NCBI GenBank assembly: GCA_038230395.1
Contig: JBBRNI010000005.1
Coordinates: 1-64,000 of the forward strand
Reading direction: 5' to 3'
DNA: 64,000 nucleotides
Origin: JBDSWU01 sp038230395
GTDB lineage: Bacteria > Patescibacteriota > Saccharimonadia > Saccharimonadales > UBA4665
The position numbers and the translations under genes are program-made. Each line of letters starts with the position of its first letter. Position 1 is the first letter of the stretch. This document shows positions 25,176-33,625 of this stretch, piece after piece. The notes under the pieces were generated by a model. That model was not told the origin of the DNA. It did no database searches and worked only from the letters and a program-made list of their open reading frames with translations.

Positions 25176-26425
25176 ACTACCACCTGAACCGCGAAGAGCC
25201 ACAAATAATGCACATAGACCTCAACAGCGCCTTTGCCTCTGCCGAGCAACAAGCTTGGCCAAGTCTTCGTGGTCGGCCAATGGGCGTCACGAACCGCCTA
25301 TCCAAAGAGTGCTGCGTAATTGCCGCAAGCTACGAAGCCAAAGCCCTCGGCATCAAGGTTGGTACTCGTCGCACAGAAGCCATGGCTCTGTGCCCAGACT
25401 TTGTCATGCTCGAAACCGACCCCAGTAAATATACACACATGTACCAAAATCTGATGCGCATCATGAAAGACTACTCGCCAAATATCAAAATGAAAAGTAT
25501 TGACGAGGGTATTATAGATTTTCACGGTACCCGAGAAGTAAACAATCGAACACTGGTAGAGATCGGCTACGAAATCAAGCAGCGCATGTACACCGAAGTT
25601 GGCAGTCATATGCGGGTCAATGTTGGCATTGGGACGAATCGCTTCTTAGCTAAAACCGCGGCTGGGCTCCACAAGCCAGACGGACTTGATCTGATCGATC
25701 ACCGTAACCTGATAGATGTCTACAAATCTATGGAGCTCGAAGACATTACTGGTATTGCCGATGGCTACGGTAGTAGGTTGCGGGCACATAGCATCTATAC
25801 GCCACTGCAATTCTTAGAGGCGTCAGATGAGCTGCTGAGGCGTAAGATTTTCAAGAGTATCAACGGGCTGCATTGGTATAACCGCCTCAGAGGCTACGAA
25901 GTCGATGACTACCAAACTAATCTCGGGATGGTCGGTCGGCAATGGGTTGTAAAGAAGCCCTCTAATAATGACTCCTATCTTCGTTCATGTCTCCATTTCT
26001 TGGTTGAGACTACCGGTATAAAATTACGCTTTCGCAACGTCGAAGCGCGTGGCGTCTGTGTTTGGGTGTCATTTGCTGCTGGCGGCGGCTGGTCTGATAA
26101 AAAGATGCTGCGTGCAACGTTTTACACCAATCAAGATATTTGGCTCCATGTCTCGAGGCTGTTTGATCACCGGCCGAAGCATATGGTGGTGCGTACCATG
26201 GGGCTATACCTGTATCAGTTAACACCGTCTCAGCGAAGTCAGATCAGTATGTTCGATGATGTCATCAAGGCAGATTACTTGACCAAAACTATGGACGAGA
26301 TCAACGACTTCTATGGCTCGTTTACGGTCTACTCTGCCGATACACTTGTTGGTAAGCAGGAGGTGAAGCAAAAAATACCCTTTGGCGGCACAGAATACTT
26401 CGAGCTCCTGCTAAAACGGGCTTAA
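25172..26425 (+). CDS. Y-family (UmuC/DinB-like) DNA polymerase
   Basis: Translesion DNA polymerase of 417 residues. Catalytic residues are visible in HIDLNSAFAS (first Asp; the Phe is the likely steric gate) and SIDEGIID (Asp-Glu). A thumb HhH-like region and a little-finger domain follow. QISMF near the C-terminus fits the beta-clamp-binding motif. The start GTG at 25172 overlaps the upstream stop (GTGA) and has GCAGGG before it. An ATG 12 codons later is possible but would truncate little. The cassette makes a UmuDC-like mutasome likely. Confidence 0.9.
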   Translation: MNYHLNREEPQIMHIDLNSAFASAEQQAWPSLRGRPMGVTNRLSKECCVIAASYEAKALGIKVGTRRTEAMALCPDFVMLETDPSKYTHMYQNLMRIMKDYSPNIKMKSIDEGIIDFHGTREVNNRTLVEIGYEIKQRMYTEVGSHMRVNVGIGTNRFLAKTAAGLHKPDGLDLIDHRNLIDVYKSMELEDITGIADGYGSRLRAHSIYTPLQFLEASDELLRRKIFKSINGLHWYNRLRGYEVDDYQTNLGMVGRQWVVKKPSNNDSYLRSCLHFLVETTGIKLRFRNVEARGVCVWVSFAAGGGWSDKKMLRATFYTNQDIWLHVSRLFDHRPKHMVVRTMGLYLYQLTPSQRSQISMFDDVIKADYLTKTMDEINDFYGSFTVYSADTLVGKQEVKQKIPFGGTEYFELLLKRA

Positions 26426-26453
26426 AGTGTAGACAACGGCATTGGGATATAAG

Positions 26454-26459
26454 TATGCT
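26454..26459 (+). promoter_or_regulatory. Leaderless -10 box (methyltransferase)
   Basis: TATGCT followed by 6 nt and ATG at 26466; decides the start against an upstream in-frame TTG at 26442. Confidence 0.55.
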
Positions 26460-26465
26460 AGACAG

Positions 26466-27080
26466 ATGAAATACCAGCAGTTACTTGGCCAATACCCAAT
26501 TATTTCAGATCAAATTGGTAAGCCAGCCATGGGCGTAGTGTTACGTGAGTTAGAATCTGTGTTAGGGCGGGGCATCGCCGGTGACGTCGTGGAACTGGGC
26601 TGTTACATCGGCACGACAACGTTATTTATGAGACGGCTTATGAACGAGCTGGCCTCAGGCAAACTGCTATACGCATATGATTCGTTCGAGGGGCTACCTG
26701 CCAAGCAAGCTAGTGATGCCAGTGGGGTGGGCGAGCAGTTTCAGAGAGGCGAGCTAAGAGTTACTAAGAAACAATTTATGCGAGAATTTCAGAAAGCTAA
26801 TTTACAAGCCCCTATAACCCATAAAGCATGGTTCAAAGATTTACAGCCTGACCAACTACCTCAACAGATAAGTTTTGCTTTTTTGGATGGTGACTTTTAC
26901 GAGTCGATCATTGACTCACTACGCTTAGTTTGGCCTCGACTTAGCAAAGGTGGGGTAATAACGATTGATGATTACCAACGAGGCGCACTACCTGGGGTAG
27001 AACGCGCAGTCAACGACTTCATTCAGGGTAAAATTGTGCGAGTTCACCATGAACATAACATCGCTGTTATTACATGCTAG
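26466..27080 (+). CDS. TylF/MycF-family methyltransferase
   Basis: 204-residue SAM-dependent methyltransferase. The SAM site is VVELGCYIGTTT (about 40-51), the family motif YDSFEGLP is present (about 74-81), and metal/catalytic acidic residues lie in FLDGDFYES and TIDDYQRG. The family includes macrocin O-methyltransferase; in genomes like this they usually act on sugars or glycans, but the substrate here is unknown. It stands alone between the polymerase and rlmH. Confidence 0.82.
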   Translation: MKYQQLLGQYPIISDQIGKPAMGVVLRELESVLGRGIAGDVVELGCYIGTTTLFMRRLMNELASGKLLYAYDSFEGLPAKQASDASGVGEQFQRGELRVTKKQFMREFQKANLQAPITHKAWFKDLQPDQLPQQISFAFLDGDFYESIIDSLRLVWPRLSKGGVITIDDYQRGALPGVERAVNDFIQGKIVRVHHEHNIAVITC

Positions 27081-27145
27081 TCTGCCAGCCCACCTGCCAT
27101 TGAAAGCTATAGCCTCAATTGGGATGGGCATGGTAATAGGAGTGG

Positions 27146-27151
27146 TATGAT
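27146..27151 (+). promoter_or_regulatory. Leaderless -10 box (rlmH)
   Basis: TATGAT followed by 6 nt and ATG at 27158. Confidence 0.6.
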
Positions 27152-27157
27152 ACCCCT

Positions 27158-27586
27158 ATGAAAATGCATATTATTACTGTTGGTAGCCCCAAGCTTGCCT
27201 ACGCCAAACTTGGCTGGGAGGAGTATTGCAATCGGCTCAGCCACTATCACCAGTTACGGGTTACGCATATAGCAGATAAACATAACGATGCCAGCCATAT
27301 CCAAGCGGCGATTGGTGTCAGCTACAGCGTTGGACTGGTCATTACAGGTAATGAATTTACTAGCCCCGATTTGGCTCTATTCTTAGAAAAGCGAGCTCAA
27401 GATGGCCGAGAAATTTGTTTTATCATCGGTGGCCCAGACGGTATACCACAAGAAGTCATCACAAAGTTAGACCATACCTGGAGCTACGGCGCCCTGACCT
27501 ATCCACATGATCTGGCAATGGTTATGCTGGTAGAGAGCTTGTATAGAGCAAGCACTATTAGCGCTGGCCTACCGTATCACCATTAG
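27158..27586 (+). CDS. rlmH: 23S rRNA (pseudouridine1915-N3)-methyltransferase
   Basis: SPOUT-class enzyme methylating pseudouridine 1915 of 23S rRNA. 142 residues, near the usual length of about 155. The family knot is visible: FIIGGPDGIP (about 89-98) and the C-terminal LVESLYRASTISAGLPYH, with a conserved HDLAMVM just before it. Complete. Leaderless start. Confidence 0.93.
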   Translation: MKMHIITVGSPKLAYAKLGWEEYCNRLSHYHQLRVTHIADKHNDASHIQAAIGVSYSVGLVITGNEFTSPDLALFLEKRAQDGREICFIIGGPDGIPQEVITKLDHTWSYGALTYPHDLAMVMLVESLYRASTISAGLPYHH

Positions 27587-27735
27587 TCATCAACGATTAT
27601 CGCTGACTATCACCAAGTAAGCATAAGCATAAATATTGTAAAATAATCTCGCACTTGTGTAAAAATTCATACAGTTGATGTTTATTTTGAAGCCTATGAT
27701 GACCAACAGGTATATAAATTTCAGAGGAGGGTACT

Positions 27736-28944
27736 ATGCGTACTATGCAGCAATCTACAGTGTGGCAGAGATCAGCAACTATTATTACTACAGCCGTTAC
27801 GGCTTTGTTCGGGTTTAGCGGCTTCGCGGCAGCTGACGCGATTATCACTACGGGTCCGGGTTCAACTAATTCAATTAGCGCCAGCCAGGACAACACGTGT
27901 AATGTTTCTAATTCGAACCGACTAAATCTCAATTCTTCCAACAGTCAATCAGCTGAGAGCGGTTCCGCTACCGCTGCTGGCAACACCAGCGCTGGTTCAG
28001 CAACAACTGGCGAAGCTAGCAACAACAATGCCACAAACGCCACAGTAAACGTCGACAATAGCGGGGCATCGCTAGCTTGTGTTTGTGAAGCCGCTCCGGC
28101 ACCAGTCGCGGCTAATAACACCATTAGCAACACTGGCCCACAATCTCATAACAGTATCAGTACCTCGTCCGAAACAACTACGAATGTTACGAATTCCAAT
28201 ACGGTTAATATCAGCAATAACACCAATAGTGAAAATGAGGGTAGCAACCAGAATGCCACGACAGGCGACGCAGTAGTCACTGACAATACCTCCGGCGGTT
28301 CGGCCAGTACTGGTGATGCTAGTAATAGCAACCAAAGCGACTTTGTAGTCAACCTCGTAAATGGCGCCGACGCAGGCATAGCAGCAGCAGTCAACAACAA
28401 CTTTAACGATGCCTGCGCTACAAACACAGCACCAACCGTATCTAATAACTTCGGTGGCCTGGGTGGCGGTTCATTAACTCCTTCATCAGCACCACTAGTT
28501 ACTAGTGCACTATTTCGCCCCAGCTCTCCACGATCCACAGGATCAGGATACGGTGGTGGAAGTAGTCGCTATTACGCAACACCCGTGATAAGCCGCTCTT
28601 CGGCCCCAGCTCCACAAGTTACTAACTGCCCGCCTGCAGCAGTCACACCTGTCAGTAGCCAGCAATCCAGTGCCCCGGTAACAGCTGTCGCCCGCACAGC
28701 CCCAGCACCAGTCACAAGCACAATTAGTAACACTGGCCCAGGCTCAGATAACAGTATCAGTAACAACAATTCAAGCTCAACAACAGTCAGCAACACTAAC
28801 AATGTCTCAGTCTCCAACAACAATAATCAAAGTTCCAGCACTGGTTCAGCAGTAGTCACCGACAACACCACTGGCGGTTCAGCAACGACAGGAACTGCTA
28901 GCAACTATGACGCAGCTATCAGCAACACCTACGTCAGTAATTAG
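27736..28944 (+). CDS. Secreted Asn/Ser/Thr-rich repeat protein
   Basis: 402 residues with a signal peptide (about 1-35, ending GFAAADA). Three repeats of about 70 residues begin I-x-T-G-P-x-S-x-N-S-I-S and end in a TGDA/TDNT-GGSA-TTG-AS unit, at about 36-110, 130-215 and 330-400. A Ser/Pro/Ala/Gly-rich spacer lies between the second and third. The Asn/Ser/Thr-dense short strands suggest a beta-solenoid or fibre-forming adhesin. GGAGGG precedes the ATG. A strong terminator follows. It begins the surface-protein region. Confidence 0.8.
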   Translation: MRTMQQSTVWQRSATIITTAVTALFGFSGFAAADAIITTGPGSTNSISASQDNTCNVSNSNRLNLNSSNSQSAESGSATAAGNTSAGSATTGEASNNNATNATVNVDNSGASLACVCEAAPAPVAANNTISNTGPQSHNSISTSSETTTNVTNSNTVNISNNTNSENEGSNQNATTGDAVVTDNTSGGSASTGDASNSNQSDFVVNLVNGADAGIAAAVNNNFNDACATNTAPTVSNNFGGLGGGSLTPSSAPLVTSALFRPSSPRSTGSGYGGGSSRYYATPVISRSSAPAPQVTNCPPAAVTPVSSQQSSAPVTAVARTAPAPVTSTISNTGPGSDNSISNNNSSSTTVSNTNNVSVSNNNNQSSSTGSAVVTDNTTGGSATTGTASNYDAAISNTYVSN

Positions 28945-28984
28945 TATCTTGCAAGATATATATTAGTGGCTAATGCCATTTGAG

Positions 28985-29035
28985 AAGTCGACAGCAATGT
29001 TTAGGGTTTATTCCCTGATGCAGCTGTCGACTTTT
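28985..29035 (+). terminator. Intrinsic terminator, probably bidirectional
   Basis: AGTCGACAGC pairs with GCTGTCGACT over 10 bp, followed by TTTTT on the plus strand. The 3' arm is inside the last codons of the convergent cohesin gene, and the minus strand has only a weak T run. Confidence 0.8.
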
Positions 29036-30698
29036 TGGTCTTTATTGGTTTGACTGATATTGTCTTAGAGGCTCGAGTTTTTAAGCGTTCCGCGACTGAG
29101 GCGGCTGGAAAGTTGTCTGACTCAGTAATTACTGACTGATTAGGAATATGCTGGGAGCTTTGTTTTGCAACCAATGGCGCGAGTATAGAATCAGACACAG
29201 GCCGTGATTGAACCAAAGGCGTTACATCCGAAACAATTCTTATGCTGTCAGTTTTAATAATTGGCGCTGAAGCAACTTGGCTATGTGCCGGTGCAGTAGT
29301 TGGTAACATGTCATTGACCATTAGATCAGTCCTATGCGTGGTAATAACAGGGTCTGGCTGTGTAGTGGTGGTACCGCTAAGCGTAGTGACGGCTGAAACA
29401 GGTGCGACAGTAAGCCTATCAACCTTCTGGTCAAGTGTACTAAATAATGCCGTTCCAGCATCATCAGTAACATGAGCGGCTGCTAATGAGCGCGAAGAGC
29501 CTCGATGTCGCCAACCTACAAGTTTCATAACAAAGGTTGAACCAAACAAGACTAGATCCAGCCCCAACAGGGTCAATACGATTAGAACTAAACCGAGTGA
29601 GGTTAGCATCCAGTGATTTAACGGCTGTTTGGCCATATCAAGTTGGAATGGCGGTAGCGGTTTAGTGGCTCGAGCTACAGTAATTGGCCGTCGTATAGTG
29701 AACCCATTGTAGGTAATCACTACTTGCTTACTGCCTAGGCTGGCAGTAAGGTTTGCCTGACCTTTGGCGTCTGTAGTGGCAGTTTGATTATCAAGAGTTA
29801 CATCCGCGTTCGGCTGGGGCTTGCCATTGTCCGCACGTACTATCACTGTTACCGGGACTCCTGGTAATTGCAATGTTTGGTCAGTACCAGTTTGGACGTT
29901 TCCTGAAGCGTCGGCGCTCTTAACCCTAAAATGCAGGAGAGCTTTTGGGGTCAAGAAAGAGCTTGATAGACTGACCTCGTGTGTGGTGGTGGCCCCAGTT
30001 TGGGAGGCGGATAACCCATAATTAGCATCTAGACCATAATCGACCACTGAATCAGATGACTCATCGGTCGTCCAATCAATTAGTGCACTATAAGGCGTCT
30101 TCGATTTAACTTTGACCTTAGTTATAACCGGTGGCGTAGTGTCCTTGGGTGGAGCCGGTGTCTCAGGTGCAGCGGGAGAAGACGATGTGCTAGATGGCGC
30201 TGACGTCGCTACCTGGCCAAAGTTAACGCTGACACCACCTGGAGAAAAACTAACTGCATTACCATCTGTGACTAACGCGGAATTACCACCAACGCTAATA
30301 GCTGCACTACCACTGCTGACGAGGGCTTTAAACGTGATCGTGGCAACAAGTCCTGCCCCACTGACGCTTGAGGTGGTGCCACGATCTAACGTAATCGCGC
30401 CATCACCACCGCCACCAGAAGCGCTTATTTCGAAAGCACTACCACTGTAATTGACGCCGACATACTGCAGCTTACTCGCCGGGTAACTAATATCTGCTTC
30501 AACTCCATTAATCCCACTGCCGCCGCCGTTCATGTAAACGGCTACTATCAGCGAGCCTCCGCTTGCGACCATGGCTTTGTTAGCTACAAGTGATATTGAT
30601 GCTCCAGCCGCATAGGCTGGAACGGCGGACAGTACGGCAGCGGCGCTCACTAACAAACTAAGTACTAATGCGGAGAGTTTATGTTTCATATTTTTCAT
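29001..30698 (-). CDS. Cohesin-domain membrane protein with FN3 domain
   Basis: 565 residues in order: signal peptide (about 8-31); a cohesin-type domain (about 34-160) with the typical INGVEADISYPASKLQYVGV and a GLVATITFKAL strand; a Pro/Thr linker; a fibronectin-III-like domain (about 190-285); a carboxypeptidase-regulatory-like Ig fold (about 288-345); a membrane segment (about 365-390); and a cytoplasmic Ser/Thr-rich tail of about 170 residues. It is therefore a surface-anchored receptor. The gene just upstream on the same strand encodes a dockerin protein, its likely ligand. Confidence 0.82.
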   Translation of the reverse strand: MKNMKHKLSALVLSLLVSAAAVLSAVPAYAAGASISLVANKAMVASGGSLIVAVYMNGGGSGINGVEADISYPASKLQYVGVNYSGSAFEISASGGGGDGAITLDRGTTSSVSGAGLVATITFKALVSSGSAAISVGGNSALVTDGNAVSFSPGGVSVNFGQVATSAPSSTSSSPAAPETPAPPKDTTPPVITKVKVKSKTPYSALIDWTTDESSDSVVDYGLDANYGLSASQTGATTTHEVSLSSSFLTPKALLHFRVKSADASGNVQTGTDQTLQLPGVPVTVIVRADNGKPQPNADVTLDNQTATTDAKGQANLTASLGSKQVVITYNGFTIRRPITVARATKPLPPFQLDMAKQPLNHWMLTSLGLVLIVLTLLGLDLVLFGSTFVMKLVGWRHRGSSRSLAAAHVTDDAGTALFSTLDQKVDRLTVAPVSAVTTLSGTTTTQPDPVITTHRTDLMVNDMLPTTAPAHSQVASAPIIKTDSIRIVSDVTPLVQSRPVSDSILAPLVAKQSSQHIPNQSVITESDNFPAASVAERLKTRASKTISVKPIKTKKSTAASGNKP

Positions 30699-30722
30699 TT
30701 TATGGTGCCTTTTTATAGTTCT

Positions 30723-32972
30723 TTATTGGTAATTGCTGTTATCGTTTCCGAAGCGAGCCAATAAAGTGCTTAAGTCAAATATATCAACTTTGCCGTTATT
30801 ATTGAAATCTCCTGTCCCTGGTTTGTTGAAATGTGACAGTAATATACTTAAGTCGTAGATGTTAACTTTGTGATCACCGTTTAAATCGCCAATGATTGGT
30901 GGTGGTGGGTTGTTTATCGCAATATTTATCGATTGTGAAGAAAAGTTACCACTGCCATCAACGGCCTTGGCGGTTATGGTGTGAGCGCCATTGTGTACGG
31001 CATAGCTGTTCCAGTTAAGACCAAAAGGCGCAGCTACAACGCTGCTAATAAGCGTGCTGTCTGCATAGAATTCAACCCGGCGCAGGTCTAAATCATCACT
31101 AGCCGTGGCGTTAATAGCGAATGTTAGCTGCAGACTTTGGCCGTTGCTGGGGCCGGTAATAGCCACTACTGGCGCTGTTGTGTCAGCAAGGGTTACAGCG
31201 TCTAAAACCGCTGATTTTGGTGACTCATTAACTGCGGCGTCAGTGGCTGACACGCTGTACTGATAAGACGTGTTATAGCGTAAACCAGTGTCACTGTATC
31301 CAGTACCGGATTGGGTTACTAAGAGCACACCGTTACGGTACAGGTTATAACTAATGGCCGAGGGCGGTGAAGCGTCATCTATCGCGGCGTTCCAGGTAAG
31401 ATCGATGCTGGTAGTTGTAGACGTGGGCGAGGCTAGACCTGCTGGGGTAGCTGGCGGCACAGTGTCTGGGATGGTACTAATGGTTACTGGGCTAGACTGA
31501 GCTGAATTGTTGTTAGAGCCATCATGGGCACGTATTCGGTAAGTATAACTGGTGTTCACACCAAGGCCAGTGTCGGTAAAATTAGTTCCCGTGGTAGTAG
31601 TAATAATGGCATTACCTCTGTACAAATCGTAGCCTGTAACAGCCACGTTGTCAGTCGCGACGCTCCAGCTCAAACTAATAGTAGTGTCGGTTATTGCGCT
31701 CGATTGTAGGTTGGCCGGTATAGATGGAGCGGTAGTATCGTAAGCAGTGGTGATGCTGAGCGTGGTAGATGCGGCTGAATCATTAGCTGCGGCATCGTAG
31801 GCCTTAATGGTGTAATCGTACTGAGTCACTGGTATTAACCCAGTGTCATTGTAGCTGGTCGTCGTAGTCGTTCCTAGCAAAGTGCCACCACGATATACTT
31901 TGTAGCCTGTAACGGCCACGTCATCAGTCGAAGCGGTCCAGGCTATCGTAACAAACGTATCGAGGGTGCTAGTAGCGTGAACACTGGCAGGGATTGTTGG
32001 AGCAGTCGTGTCATTTGAGCTTGATGTATTGTACGGCGCTGATTGCGCAGAGCTGTTACTAGCAGCGTCGTATGCTTGAACTGTATAAGTGTAGCTGCTA
32101 CTAACATTTAATCCGTTATCGGTGTAACTAGTGCCTCCTACAGATGCAATCAAGCTTCCACTTCGGTAAACCCGGTAACCTGTGACACCAACGTCATCAG
32201 TTGCCGCGTTCCACGCCAGACTGATACTAGACACAGTGCTGCTAGTTTTACGGAGATTATCGGGGACGCTAGGAGCAGTTGTATCCGGAGCCGTTCCAGC
32301 ATTGAGTGAAGCTGAAAGATTAGACCCGTTATTAGCCGCGTCATGAGCGGCAATCGCGTAGACATAGCCTGTATAAACTGCCAGTCCTGTATCTGTGTAT
32401 GCTGTCCCGGGTTGGGAACGAACCAGCGCGCCATTGCGATATACATCATAACCAGTGACTCCAACGTTGTCATTTGAAACGTTCCAAGCGATCGAAATAG
32501 AGTTAGTGGTTTGACCAGTTTGGTGTAAATTCCCAGGGACACTCGGTGGTGATGTGTCGGCCAGCGTCGCGGCTGTCAGCCCAGAAGATTGTGCCGACTC
32601 GTTAGTAGCGGCGTCAAAAGCGCTAACAGTGTACAAGTAACTTGTGTTAGGGGTCAGCCCAAGGTCACTGAAGTTAGGGGTCACCGTGGTAGCAACCATG
32701 GCTGCATTGCGGTACACGTGGTAACCAGTTACCCCAACATTATCAGTGGAGGCTGCCCACGATAAATCAATTTCGGTAGCAGATCTACCAGATAGAACCA
32801 GGCCAGTTGGTATACTAGGTGGTGTGATATCCGGATTAGCACCAACAAGTACCGCCCAGAAATTTTGGGCTGCCGCTAAAACGATAACTCCAACTAATAA
32901 TTCGCCCAGATGTGCCAGGAAGGGGACGTGCTGATGTAATGTGTGCCAGCGCGTAATTTTGTGCTTTTTCAT
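30723..32972 (-). CDS. Fibronectin-III repeat protein ending in a dockerin
   Basis: 749 residues: a membrane/signal segment (about 20-45), six consecutive FN3 repeats of about 90 residues, each with a TDNVGVTGYxVYRxG-like stretch, and an Ig-like domain (APVVAITGPSNGQSL onward). A C-terminal dockerin follows, with two calcium-loop repeats starting GDLNGDHKVNIYDLSILLS and GDFNNNGKVDIFDLSTLL. No catalytic domain is seen. Dockerins bind cohesins, and a cohesin gene follows 24 nt downstream. I chose the ATG at 32972; a GTG at 33008 is possible. Confidence 0.85.
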   Translation of the reverse strand: MKKHKITRWHTLHQHVPFLAHLGELLVGVIVLAAAQNFWAVLVGANPDITPPSIPTGLVLSGRSATEIDLSWAASTDNVGVTGYHVYRNAAMVATTVTPNFSDLGLTPNTSYLYTVSAFDAATNESAQSSGLTAATLADTSPPSVPGNLHQTGQTTNSISIAWNVSNDNVGVTGYDVYRNGALVRSQPGTAYTDTGLAVYTGYVYAIAAHDAANNGSNLSASLNAGTAPDTTAPSVPDNLRKTSSTVSSISLAWNAATDDVGVTGYRVYRSGSLIASVGGTSYTDNGLNVSSSYTYTVQAYDAASNSSAQSAPYNTSSSNDTTAPTIPASVHATSTLDTFVTIAWTASTDDVAVTGYKVYRGGTLLGTTTTTSYNDTGLIPVTQYDYTIKAYDAAANDSAASTTLSITTAYDTTAPSIPANLQSSAITDTTISLSWSVATDNVAVTGYDLYRGNAIITTTTGTNFTDTGLGVNTSYTYRIRAHDGSNNNSAQSSPVTISTIPDTVPPATPAGLASPTSTTTSIDLTWNAAIDDASPPSAISYNLYRNGVLLVTQSGTGYSDTGLRYNTSYQYSVSATDAAVNESPKSAVLDAVTLADTTAPVVAITGPSNGQSLQLTFAINATASDDLDLRRVEFYADSTLISSVVAAPFGLNWNSYAVHNGAHTITAKAVDGSGNFSSQSINIAINNPPPPIIGDLNGDHKVNIYDLSILLSHFNKPGTGDFNNNGKVDIFDLSTLLARFGNDNSNYQ

Positions 32973-33140
32973 GTCTGTTTTGTAAATTGCTAGCCCACCG
33001 ACTAGCACCTCTATAGTTCTAGAGATAATTTTAGCACAACCGCTATTACTTTGACAGTGTTCCGGGGCTTCACTTTCGTCCTTTTAGACTCATCAGTACA
33101 AACACGCATTTGTATAGTGAAGAGAGAGGTGAGGAAGGGC

Positions 33141-33193
33141 GGTGGGCGAGAGAAGATAGGCAGTCAATTACTTGACAAAATCTCTCGCCCACC
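33141..33193. repeat. Inverted repeat with tRNA-Leu acceptor-like arms
   Basis: GGTGGGCGAGAGA (33141-33153) and TCTCTCGCCCACC (33181-33193) are perfect 13-bp inverted arms, with an inner GTCAA/TTGAC hairpin in the loop. The arms contain the same 10 bases as the tRNA-Leu acceptor/CCA end. Immediately after, ATTTCACCACTC (33200-33211) equals part of the tRNA-Leu 5' region. It could be a scar or decoy of the tRNA-Leu attachment site, or a termination hairpin for the minus-strand gene at 33249. Confidence 0.55.
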
Positions 33194-33248
33194 AGCGCCA
33201 TTTCACCACTCAGGTGCGTCTCGATCACCCGGGATCATCCTTAGGTCT

Positions 33249-33524
33249 CTACTTGCAACAATCGCGCAGCCACGTGAAAAGGTTGCGAAGGTGTTCCGCG
33301 CGTTTTCTGTCGTGCTGGTCGAGCTCGTCGAGTTCGCTGACCTCCTGCATGATGCTTTTGATCGCTTCATCAAGAACGTCAAGCAACTTGCTGGAGCCGC
33401 TGTCGACCATCTCGTGGACTTCGGGCCTGCTCCCTTTTGGGAAGGCTCTTTTGATCATGGATCCCAACGTCTGGGGGAAAACAATTTGATAGGGTTGGCC
33501 GTGAAGTCTCACAATACTCTCCAA
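33249..33524 (-). CDS. Small helical protein, unknown function
   Basis: 91 residues, not recognised. The C-terminal two thirds are rich in Leu, Glu, Asp and Lys and predicted as long helices (VLDEAIKSIMQEVSELDELD). TTG start with GGAGAG about 11 nt upstream. The region has higher GC than its surroundings and lies between the dockerin gene and a truncated GH26 gene, next to the tRNA-Leu-like inverted repeat, so it may be imported DNA. Confidence 0.5.
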   Translation of the reverse strand: MESIVRLHGQPYQIVFPQTLGSMIKRAFPKGSRPEVHEMVDSGSSKLLDVLDEAIKSIMQEVSELDELDQHDRKRAEHLRNLFTWLRDCCK

Positions 33525-33625
33525 ACACTGGGTCTCTCCGGGTGAGAAACACTAGCATATTTTACCATTTTATTTCTGTTAGATCAACTTCATGCTTTCG
33601 TTATGTGTCTACTATAAAGGGAGTT

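Noticed and set aside
33154..33180. Functional mini tRNA in the 33141-33193 hairpin
   Set aside because: The acceptor-like stem matches tRNA-Leu but the interior is too short for D, anticodon and T arms.
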